This document shows, piece after piece, positions 46,105 to 55,754 of a stretch of DNA of 64,000 nucleotides. How positions within the stretch are numbered: the stretch's first letter is position 1; each line of letters starts with the position of its first letter. The stretch spans positions 54,119,454 through 54,183,453 of the forward strand of contig OZ022502.1 of assembly GCA_963989385.1 (NCBI GenBank), in the 5' to 3' direction. Position numbers and translations under genes: made by a program. The notes under the pieces were generated by a model. That model saw nothing but the letters and a program-made list of their open reading frames with translations. It had not been told where the DNA came from and did no database searches. The DNA comes from Ctena decussata. Taxonomy: Eukaryota; Mollusca; Bivalvia; Lucinida; Lucinidae.

Positions 46105-46347
46105 AAGGGCGTAGCTACCTATACGCGAATACGCAGGTGCGTATTGAAATTTTGTCAAATTGACAAAATTTCAACACACACCTGCGTATTTTCATGCTGA
46201 AATGGTGTTAATTGGGCATAATTTTAATGCTAACTGCCAACAGACAGAAAATTTGATATATCGTAGCGGATTAGCCCTCTATCATTGCCCTCAGTGAGTA
46301 TAAAGCATAATTGTGCGTACAGTGTAATTGACCCTAGCTACGCCCCT
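46105..46347. mobile_element. MITE, AGGGCGTAGCTA ends
   Basis: Left AAGGGCGTAGCTACC, right CTAGCTACGCCCCT. Subterminal palindrome at about 46130-46187: GCAGGTGCGTATTGAAATTT opposite AAATTTCAACACACACCTGC. A truncated relative abuts the 24-bp minisatellite at 57617. Confidence 0.8.
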
Positions 46348-47760
46348 GTAGGAGACTTGTATAAGTCTATCCATTACACTACCTACAAACATAGACGCAG
46401 TGCGTCATGCCTGGGTTACCAAGGATGGTTCTAGTGGGCGTGATCAGTATTGCACATTTCGTTGCTGCTCATGAATAGACTCACTTAAGCCGTGTCTCTT
46501 TTAGTATGTTCTTTGCTCTTTTGATCCCTATATGATCCCAATCTCAAACTTATTTGGCAATGTATGAATAGAAATTCTAATAACCTCATAGACTCAAAAA
46601 TGCCTATTAAATCATAACAAAAACAACCTGTCTGTAGTGTATGTAAGGGCTGGGGACATGCTGAGCATCTTTAAGAAACAACTGTGCGTTAGTAATGAAT
46701 ATATTTCTACACTGTCTGAAATATAAATCTATATCTTCTTAGCAGTTTGGTGATTTGGTCCTTTAATCAAGAATGATGAAATTTAGACAATAATGAGTCC
46801 GTTTCGGGAAGTTCAAAGAAATAGTTTGTATTTTTTCAATGTTGGCGGATTTGCTACTCTTCTTTGTGCATGTGTTCCAGTTTTCCCCTAGTCAAATCCC
46901 GTCAGCTGGAAAAGGCCTATCGCCGTATTAGACACAGCCACATCATTTTGAAATCTGTTTAAAAAAGGCTTTTCTGTGAATAGCAGGTTCCCGAATATGT
47001 GGATTTTTAATCATTGTTCTAACAGTACGCACTGAACTTCTCTTGAAAGATTTTTGAGTTTTAAGTAAACCCGCATAATTGATTTGAGAATTCTGATACT
47101 AACATTAAGGCCCAAAACGCAAATGCAGAGCAAATGTCATGCGTACATTTAAGACTCAAAACAACTACGAACAAAATCTGTCATTGAATTTATCTGATAC
47201 ATATGAACGGGAAGGATGAGTTTGTCAAAAGAATAAGAAACGATTCAGGAACGAAATTAACTTTCTAAGAATAAATAAACTGCACGTAATACCAGAGATA
47301 TTTCTGTAATTTGCCTTTGATCCCTCGCTGTATATCTCAGGAATCCTTTAATCTCCCCCTACGTTCCCAGCGCTCAAGTAAAATCGAAGAGTTATTTGCA
47401 TATTTTTGATCAATACAGCAAAACTGATGTGAAACTATGCAAAACTTAGTCACTAGAAATAATTAACGCGCAGAAATTTCCGCGTCATACACTTTCGCGG
47501 AACTCTGAACTTTCTGCTTGTCCGGGCATTAAATTTAGGAAGAAATCTACAAGTGTTGTAGAGAAATAAACAATGACATGGGCGGAACACCTGTGACCTA
47601 TCCACTCAACAAAGAGAATATATTGACCACGTGACAGATGTTTCTAAAAACAAAATATGTGGGTGGTTGGACTTTTTTATGCACAAAATTCTTAAACAAG
47701 TGTTTAGCTGGGACGTTTGAGTTTCTGAGATCATAATATGGAAAAGACCTTAAATCATTA
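46348..47760. other. No gene seen
   Basis: Unique-looking. A 24-base word beginning AACTTAGTCACTAG at about 47443 recurs directly at about 49467. Confidence 0.5.
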
Positions 47761-47961
47761 GGGGTCGAGTCGGGTAACTTCGGACAGCGGGTAAATTCGG
47801 ACATTAACATTTTTTCCTTTATATGTCCGTTGTTTGGATTAAAACAAAATTAACTGGGCAAACAGTAAAATCCTGATGAGACGGGCATCTCATCTGGATT
47901 TTCACTGTTTGCAATGGTATGTCCGAATTTTACCGCTGTCTGAAGTTACCCGACTCGACCC
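47761..47961. mobile_element. MITE, GGGTAACTTCGGACAGCGGG family, copy 3
   Basis: TA on both sides (47759-47760, 47962-47963). Inverted with respect to copies 1 and 2. Ends GGGTCGAGTCGGGTAACTTC and GAAGTTACCCGACTCGACCC. The central hairpin is partly deleted. Confidence 0.88.
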
Positions 47962-47971
47962 TACCAATGGG

Positions 47972-48283
47972 TACACTGAAAACAAACTTTACGGAGAAAT
48001 ACCTTGCAAATGGTTGCCAGGCCAGCGCCGTAAACCAGGACAGTGTCGTTACTTCTAAATATGGATAAACGACTGAACTGGGCTGTATTGTATTAAAACC
48101 TTGTTTTTATTCGACATTAAATTCTAACAAACTAAATGCGGAGCTAAAGCAACGCTTTAATGCATTATGGACAGTTTCCATATGGAAAAGTTACGGTACT
48201 GTCCCGTTATTTTACGGCACTGGGCCTGGCAATCAGTTGCCAAGTATTTTACCGTGAAATTTACGGGAAGGTTTCACAGTGTA
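47972..48283. mobile_element. MITE with TACACTG ends
   Basis: Left TACACTGAAAACAAACTTTA, right TTTACGGGAAGGTTTCACAG then TGTA. Subterminal TTACGG words occur in both orientations. About 312 bp. It lies only 10 bp from the preceding MITE. Confidence 0.65.
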
Positions 48284-50095
48284 GAGTTAATTTTTGTTTT
48301 TATTGTTTCTTATTCACCTAACTACAGAGTGAAAGAGTAGGACGAGCGACGAAATTTGTTCCATTTATGCGGCGATCACGTCGTCTTACCTGTATGCAAA
48401 TTAATCTAACCTCCAAACCCCCAAAGGTATCAAGTTTCCAACAATTTGCGATCAAACAGGTTGATTTCTTCATTATATCATGTTTGTTTACTTATGAGCA
48501 CGTGCCTTTGAATAAACAATCCGTTATGCGGGGATGAGTCCATGTCATATCAGACCAATGGTGAATTAATTTAGGATATTTGACACCAAGGGGTATTCTA
48601 GCGAGGAACTTCGACTCCCTTTCATCCTGATAGCAGTGGTGACCACAAAACTTCAAAACGTTTGAATCAGTCAATAAAATCACCACCTTCAGCATTGTTG
48701 TAACCATGGCAGTACTTCGACTACGGATTCAACGGTCATGCTTTTATGCATGCTTCGGTGCTTGAATTACATAACCCACTCCAAACATCTCTCCTAGTTC
48801 TCTCTCATTAGGATGTAACTTTGAATGGACTAAACTTACTTAAATTATCTGTTTTTGAAAAACTCAATGTGTCTAAGATAGCCAAAACAAATAACAAAAT
48901 GATTTCTCCAGATGTACATGTATTTGAACCCGGCATGTTGACCCCTTCGAACACGCAAGGGTCCATCTTGTTTCAATAATCTTAATTGTTCATTGAAATT
49001 CGGCAAACACTACGATTTAATTAATGTTTCAAATGTTCAGTATAGCTATAATTGCTAGATTGGATTGATGTCTTCAGGAATAATGACCAAACACTTACCC
49101 CGGCCTGTCTCCAAGTACCTGTACAAGAAATTGCACGATGCTTGAACACAATGTGAACATAAACGTCGTAGTCTGTAGCCACCTACGATGTCTAAAATGT
49201 CTTACGGAAAATCGTAGACCCATTTATCGCACGGCGCCCAGGGCAAATGTAAACTTGGCATTATATATTCTTTTTCCTTTTGGCGTTCTATGAATGATTT
49301 TTTTTTCTACCGAACTTCAATTTAATTTCTGTTCGAGGAAACCAAACAGTGGTGCTCTTTATCTGCATACTTAACGGTGGCTTTAACTAACTTTGTTTGT
49401 TGCAATTTCTAATTAAGAAAAATCGAACTGTGACTTGTTTTCTAAACCTGTCGGACCTTGTGCGCAAACTTAGTCACTAGAAATAATTAAGATGTGTGGA
49501 CAAATAAAGAAAACATGTGGACAAAGAAAGAAAACACTCTTTATTTCCTTGTAGAAAAAACGAATGATAATCGATTTTCCCTCTAGCGCTGACAATGCTC
49601 GGTTGTGACAGGGTTATTCCACCGTAAGTAATCGAGTGCTATCTTTCATCGTTTTGATCTCTTACGGTTTGTTCGATTGGCTTATCAGGCTCGAGTAGAA
49701 AAGACGAAACTAATTTCGTGACCATATGTCGGCGCCCAACAGTAATTTGTTGGTATTTTGGTCCACACAGAGGGCTTTGTATTTAATCTACCATGCTATA
49801 GATAGAAAATAGGTTTCTTTCAGCAAGTGATGTGAATGGACAGAGAAGAATACGATTTAGTATATCACTCTAGCTGAATGCTATATCTTTTATGCATATG
49901 TCCATTCTAACAAGCGCATAAACAAAACAGTGAAAACACAAAATTCGAAATTTCATTAAGATCTCAGACTGTAATGGGTTCCACGGGCCCATTGCAGCTC
50001 ATGACAATGTGTTTTCCCTATGTATCGAGCTCAACTCTAGCTATCTGTGAAAACGCTTTGTGGACCCGTCAATGTCACACTTTGTATATGTCATA
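48284..50095. other. No gene seen
   Basis: A minus frame at 48492-48707 (71 codons) is protein-like in composition but unrecognised. A small duplication of ATGTGGACAAA...AAGAAAAC occurs at about 49494-49536. Nothing else. Confidence 0.45.
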
Positions 50096-50243
50096 CTGTG
50101 AAGAATTCGTACCAGTTCCTAACAGCACGTGACAAATTGGTACCAATACGTCACAAAGTTCGTACCAATATGTCACACGTATGTGACAGATACCTACGAA
50201 GACAAATTTCATATAGCATGCATGCGAATTCTTCACATTGCTA
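50096..50243. repeat. TTCACA / GTACCA repeat cluster, left
   Basis: Words GTGAAGAATTCGTACCAG, GTGACAAATTGGTACCAATA and CACAAAGTTCGTACCAATA repeat at about 30 bp, related to the array at 51690. Confidence 0.65.
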
Positions 50244-50424
50244 AAATACCCCCCGCCCCCCTTCCCAATTTTTGCATTTTGCTTTTGATACCAATTATTC
50301 ACATGTATGGCATACTTCTATAGACATTGAAAGAAGTTTTAACATGTAACAGATAATATGCATACGTTTTACGGTTGGAACTTCTGGGACAGGAGTTACA
50401 ATGCTCAAAGGCAAATCATTAATT

Positions 50425-50653
50425 TGAGCCATGATGCGAGAAAACCTTTCTTCGGAGTTCCCGACGAACTCCGCCAGCCTGTGCAGCTACAGAAACAAGC
50501 TGTAGTCTTTTAATGTCGGATTGAGAAACGCGGGAGATTCTTCAATCTATTCAGCGAAAAACAAAGGCGCTGATCAGCCTGTAGTGTATGGTTACGGAGC
50601 TGATCTGCGCCTTTTTTGCATATGCAAAAATCAGATTTTCTCATGACGCGGCT
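50425..50653. mobile_element. Diverged TGAGCC-family MITE
   Basis: TGAGCCATGATGCGAGAAAA at the left and TTTTCTCATGACGCGGCTA at the right are the family ends. The interior differs from the other copies (GGCGCTGATCAGCC and GGAGCTGATCTGCGCC). Confidence 0.75.
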
Positions 50654-50747
50654 AATATGTAGTCAGGGAGAGTGAAGCCCGTCAATATAAAAAAGCTTTT
50701 TCCCGAATTTGATATACCTTTAGAGGGCTCTTTTTTGTATATAATGA

Positions 50748-50890
50748 ATTATGTCCCCGGGAGACATATTGACTTTGCCCGGGTCGTCTGTCCGTCTGTG
50801 ACAAAATCGTGTCCACTCTGTAACTAAAAACTATTCAGAAAAATTCATGAAATTTCATAAAAATATTAACATACATGGAAAGAGCCTATT
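50748..50890. mobile_element. ATGTCCCC...GGGACAT element, fragment
   Basis: ATGTCCCCGGGAGACATATTG parallels the left terminal hairpin at 61306. CGTCTGTCCGTCTGTGACAA follows. No core repeats. Confidence 0.55.
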
Positions 50891-51092
50891 TATATTGATG
50901 TTGCAGCCTGCTGTATTCGCATTGCATCCCCGGTAAAAGCCATGAACGACGGGGACCTGCTGAGAGAATGGGTCCGCTCCGTAAAGTTGCTATATTTTGT
51001 GCCTAACAGCACATCGGAAATTGCCCGCAGTAAGGGGACTATCAGAAAGTATCTCTTCCCGCTAGATAACGTTGTCGACACCATTCCGCGTT

Positions 51093-51560
51093 GAGGGGGA
51101 TAATGTTGACAATTTTAATGCACTTAAGGATATAACGCGACGTCTGATTGGACGACGTCAAATTTTCGCTTGTATTTAGGGGACATCTGTATTCCAGATG
51201 GTTATCCCCATTCTAATGTTTTTAGCACTAACACATTGAAAATACAGTAGTGCGTACGAAACATTAGCTTCGTCAGCGGTGTAAAACCACTACGTTGACC
51301 AATCACAAGCAACATTTCTAAGCAATTCGGGTTTCCAACGGTATATCGGAGATGAAATTAGGGGATAACTGTAGTTTTGAATATGGTTATCCCCATTCTT
51401 ATGTACGTTTAATATTAACCCATTAAAAACACAGTATTTTGCACCAAACGTTAGCTTCGTCAGCGTTGACCAATCACAAGCGACTTTGCAGAAGACGTCG
51501 GGTTTCGGTAGATCGCAGAATATACTGTCGCAATTCTTGACGTTGTGTAATCAGACTCAT
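51093..51560. mobile_element. GGGGATAACT-family pieces (two partial copies)
   Basis: Two tail-type copies: TGGTTATCCCCATTCTAATG (51202) with ACGTTGACCAATCACAAGC, and TGGTTATCCCCATTCTTATG (51384) with GCGTTGACCAATCACAAGCG and AGAATATACTGTCGCAATTC. Also GACGTCTGATTGGACGACGTC near 51150. The hairpins are mostly lost, so these are rearranged relics. Confidence 0.7.
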
Positions 51561-51689
51561 CGGACTATGTATACTATTGCACATGTTAAGTGGTACATTG
51601 ATGCACATTTGCAAACGGTTTGAAACTGAACTAATTGCAAAAGTATGGGTGTATTTGCATTACTATTAGATGTAACTTGCACACAACTG

Positions 51690-52110
51690 TCAAGAATTGT
51701 TACGACTTCTACACATCTGTGATGAATTTATACACATTTGTCCCATCTGTGAAAATTCGTACTAATTCATCACAGCCGTGGAGTTCTGACACTGACATAT
51801 GTGAAAATTTCGTACCAATTCTTCACATCTGTGATAATTTGGTACCGATTCTTCACATCTGTGAGAATTTGGTACTGATTCTTCAGATGTGCGAGGATTT
51901 GGTACTGTATCTTCACATGTGAGAGGATTTGGTACCGATTCTTGATTCTTTATATATGTGAAGAATTCGTACCAATTCTTCACATCAGAGAAAAATTCTT
52001 ACCAGTTTATCACAGATGTGTTATATAGAATTTCTTACACGTGTGACAAAAGTGTACGCGTAAAAAAATTGCAGGATTTTTTCACTGGTGTGTCGAATAC
52101 ATACCACTTC
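51690..52110. repeat. ~32-bp self-complementary minisatellite
   Basis: About ten units of CTTCACATCTGTGAGAATTT then GGTACCGATT. The unit is partly self-complementary (TGTGAAGAATTCGTACC with GGTACCAATTCTTCACA), so neighbouring units can pair. Confidence 0.85.
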
Positions 52111-52158
52111 TTCACACGTCAAAAATTATAAAAATGTGAAAATAAGCTCAAATTTTAC

Positions 52159-52342
52159 CCCCCCCCCCCCCCCCACCCTCCACGCAAAAACTAAATCGAA
52201 ATTGACCGTGCGGTAATGTCACATTTGCCAAATGTCTCGTATTGGTACCAATTCCCCCCCCCCCCCTCCCCCGCAAAAACAAAATCGAAATTTTCCGTAC
52301 GAATATGTCACATTTGCCAAATGTCTCGTATTGGTACCAATT
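52159..52342. repeat. Tandem duplication headed by C runs
   Basis: Two ~90-bp units, each starting with a long C run and CCCGCAAAAAC or CACGCAAAAAC, then AAATCGAAATT, ATGTCACATTTGCCAAATGT and CTCGTATTGGTACCAATT. The first C run is about 22 bases. Confidence 0.9.
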
Positions 52343-52902
52343 TTTCACATGGGTGTGACAAATTACAAACAGCTATTTACATTTTTAAACATGCATTTTA
52401 TAAATAAACCTTTGTATGTGACAAGCGAAAGTTTTTTAAAAGTGTCAAGTTAGATAGCTTTAAGGTCAAAGATTTAGCTAAATTAATGTTCTTCAAACCA
52501 TCAAACTTACATAGTTGAAAGTATCTTCCTTTTATATTTAGAATACAATTAGGTATAATTTATGTCTCCTGTTATGTTCTAATTTTTGGTGGAAATTAAG
52601 GGCTCGGAGGATCTGGGAATCGCGTGGCAGCTCCTTTTACATACGCAAAAATTCTGGTCACAAAATAAATATATAAATAAATAAATAAATAAATAAAATA
52701 AATTAATTCAGAGTGTGTTTACACTTGAAGCTTAAGAAGTTAAAAAAAAATCATAAGGTATTATATCTATCAAAAAATTGATGAGGTGATCAGCTTGCAT
52801 CCCGAAAATTACTGAAGTATATGGCTGGAACTTCGTTTCAACTTCGCTGAATGTAAGATGATGCTGGATCCCACTGGGTAGACAATATTGAATCAAGAAT
52901 AT
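52343..52902. other. AT-rich with (TAAA)n at 52664-52706
   Basis: Tetranucleotide AAAT run. Otherwise nothing recognised. Confidence 0.55.
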
Positions 52903-53340
52903 ATATTTACATTCTTGGTGTTTTTACTGAAAAACCCTATAGTAAACCATTGGAACGTAATATAGTTTACATTCCAATAATTACATTGAGACACGCGACG
53001 TCAATGACGTAAAAATAAACAATGGCTCTCTACAACCTGATTGGACGTCAGCATTGTCATGACGTCATGCATGCCGTTCTGCTGTTAGCAGAAAACTCTG
53101 CGTGTACATGTTCAACTGCTTCAATTTCAGCGCTTATATAAGATTTTTCATGAAAAATGTGATTGAAACGAATGTAAATATAAGCAATGAACTTCATTTT
53201 TCTGATGTTTATCGAAGTGTAAACTACATTGGGTCACTAGCAAAGTTGACATTAACCCCTTCGGGGTTCATTCACTTTGCACGTGACCCAATGTAGTTTA
53301 CACTTCGATAAACCTCAGAAAAATGAAATTCATTCCTTAA
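52903..53340. mobile_element. Fold-back element family C, copy 2
   Basis: Matches 19623-20044 in order: ACCCTATAGTAAACC, CGACGTCAATGACG, GATTGGACGTCAGC, GCGCTTATATAAGATTTTTC, then the hairpin with GTAAACTACATTGGGTCAC arms and CCCCTTCGGGG apex. It differs by a small insertion near 52945. Confidence 0.9.
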
Positions 53341-53637
53341 ATACACACGTCGACAATCTCCTTAGATGAACCTATACTATGCTGACAATGTTCATACATC
53401 CATGAACAACACTCGTTCACGCGACGTTACGCGTAAGCGACGTCACGGATAATTCAGGTAATTGATTGGCCGACATAACGTTCGACATATATGTCATAGT
53501 GACGGCTGTTGAACGTCATAACCAAACATGTTGGTTAACAACTATTCTCCGTACTTTCCTTGGCGTTGAGTAAGTCAAAACTTTACGAATAATTAACAAA
53601 ATTGATGTGAAAACATCATATGAATATAAAAGATGAA

Positions 53638-53772
53638 TTTCATTTTTCGGAAGTTCATGGAAGTGTGAACGCAATGGGTTCGGTTTACGCTTTTCAGGCG
53701 TTACTTACTTTGCACGTAACCCATTGTTTTTACACTTCAATATACATCCGAAAAATGACATTTATTTCCTAA
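53638..53772. mobile_element. Diverged family C hairpin
   Basis: TTTCATTTTTCGGAAGTTCA and AGTGTGAACGCAATGGGTTC pair with CGTAACCCATTG, TTTTTACACTTC and CATCCGAAAAATGACA. The apex is CGCTTTTCAGGCG. A 50-bp piece of its right arm (53723-53772) is repeated at 53800-53849. Confidence 0.75.
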
Positions 53773-54322
53773 TTGATTCAGCGTCTTTACGATGATTCAA
53801 TTGTTTTTACACTTCAATATACATCCGAAAAATGACATTTATTTCCTAAATATTTACACTTGCCACTGACTTCCCATAGGTGAACCCATTAGAGCAACTA
53901 GCTTCATACACCGATGAAGGACACTTGACCATGTGACGTTGTCGTCAAGCGACGTCGTATGTAAACAAACGTCTTGATTGGTTCTTGTAACGTTCGATTG
54001 ACGCAACGTCAGGGCGACGGCTGTTTAACGTCATGGCCGAACACGTCGTTACTCACTTTTCTTCGACCCGTATTTTGCCTTTTCTACACCAAAATACCAC
54101 GAAAACGGCACAGAGAGGTTCACAAATAAAGTGAAAATATAAGAATAAAAATTTGATTTTCCAGCGTTCATCGTGTGAAGAAGCCAGTGGTCGTAGCTAA
54201 AATTCTCAAGAAGCGCTTCGCGCTTCATGGAATTTTAGCTCCGCCCACTGGCTTCATCACACGATGAACGCTGAAAAACCAAATCTTAATTCTTAATTGA
54301 ATCATCGTAATGACGCTGAATC
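53772..54322. mobile_element. Element with TGATTCAGCGTC ends enclosing fold-back DNA
   Basis: TGATTCAGCGTCTTTACGAT (from 53773) and its complement at about 54297-54322 match at 25 of 26 positions. Between them lie CGACGTCGTATG, GATTGGTTCTTG, ACGCAACGTCAGGGCGACGG and the hairpin at 54148-54285. Confidence 0.6.
54148..54285. repeat. Hairpin with GAAGCGCTTCGCGCTTC apex
   Basis: Arms CAGCGTTCATCGTGTG and CACACGATGAACGCTG, then GAAGCCAGTGG with CCACTGGCTTC, then AGCTAAAATT with its complement. The stem is about 60 bp. A second partial copy is at 54948. Confidence 0.88.
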
Positions 54323-54947
54323 AACGTTATATGCCTGCTGGAATCTTCTCTGTCTCGTCACGTAAACAGGCAAGTTATTCAAAGATGAAAGTTAAAAAAA
54401 ACTGAAGCTTCTGTCAATGTATAGGCGAAACTTGAGCGGTATGCAGCAAAAAAGCATTATAAATGATAAGCCGGTGGAGTTTTCACGTCATTTTGGAAGG
54501 ACGAATGGCCCCTGTTACTGCGGCTATAGATACCTTCCCCTGAGGTGCGAGGGTGGGGAGGTAGGACACAAAAGATTAATTATGATGACTACCCGCACTG
54601 ATTATAAAAACGATTCAAAGATATATACCTAGTGGGACTTGTGAATATACGTGTCGCATTTTTTCATGACTTTTGTCCAACATACAAACAGCCCTTGCCC
54701 CGCCATTCTTTTTTATTTTAGAAGAATAGCGACAAAAAGATTTTGTATTTGAAAATACTGAGATGGATTTGAGAGAACTTATACTAGTCCATGAGCCAGG
54801 CAACTTTTCGGTACCAGTCAGAGGGAGTAATTCTTACCTATCCAAATTCAGGCAGCAGTCAATAAAAAGGCTTTGTATGTATGATAGCCGTTTCAAAGCG
54901 GTAGCTTTATGTCTGTTATAGTTCGTTAAATACGTTTAATTAAGAAT
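54323..54947. other. No gene seen
   Basis: Nothing recognised. A 71-codon frame at 54417-54632 has no family resemblance. Confidence 0.5.
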
Positions 54948-55044
54948 TAAAATTTGATTTTTCAGCGTTCATTGTGTGATGAAGCCAGTGGGCGGAGCTA
55001 AAATTCCATGAAGCGCGAAGCGCTTCTTGTAGAATTTCAGCGGC
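54948..55044. mobile_element. Half of the GAAGCGC hairpin, truncated
   Basis: Left arm, apex GAAGCGCGAAGCGCTTC and the first bases of the right arm, ending abruptly at CAGC where SINE copy D begins. Confidence 0.8.
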
Positions 55045-55240
55045 GACAGTATTTCAGTCTATGTAGAGCCGTCTCCCAGAGAGAGAGTGAGAAATAAAAG
55101 AGGTCTAATAAGACGGAGGAAAATGTCCAAACCACCACCACCCGCACCTACTGCAAGTACAGTAGGCCTGTGTACTTCTTACCCAAATAATTAAATTAAG
55201 ACGCACCGGCACTGACAGTTACCCAGCACCATCGCCCGGC
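55045..55240 (-). mobile_element. SINE family 1, copy D, tail-truncated
   Basis: GACAGTATTTCAGTCTATG to CAGCACCATCGCCCGGCC. The (TTGA)n tail and TTTTGGGTTTAACGGCCC are missing at the junction with the half hairpin, so this junction is a deletion rather than a clean insertion. Confidence 0.82.
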
Positions 55241-55754
55241 CATGACCTCCCCCATTGTGTTCATTCAACATCATCTGTTCGTCTGATATAACTGATTAGT
55301 TCATTTATTTTGGCAAAGCAAAAGGGGTCTTAGCCACCATGTGCTGAAAATGAATAACCCTTTCGTCATATTTCCACACATACACATAAATAAAAATATG
55401 TAATAAAACAATAAATAAATTAAAAAAGAAAAAAGAAAATGATTTGAATTTGAATTTTCACTGTTAAGAAGAACCTCCATAATGAGATTGCCAACTTCCT
55501 GCCTGTACATGTAGATCTTCCTCCTCGATTCTTCTGTTGGTGTCTGTCTTCGATAACAGCTTGCATGGCATCAAAGCCTGAAATGGGTTTGGTGTGTACT
55601 TGTTAAAGTCGCCTTTAACAATTTTTCAGCCATGCAAGGAAGTGTCAAGGAGTCTAATGTGAAATAGATAAACGTTCTGGGGAAGGAATTCTGTCATTTT
55701 CATTTCTTCCTCCCTCCTTGATGAGTGTCAACTCCTAAAGGAAAAACTTTGCTG
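55241..55754. other. No gene seen
   Basis: AT-rich then mixed. A frame at 55301-55510 on minus is T/A-biased and unrecognised. Confidence 0.5.

Noticed and set aside
48492..48707. 71-codon minus frame of protein-like composition
   Set aside because: Could be a relic exon, but I see no motif or splice sites that would support it.
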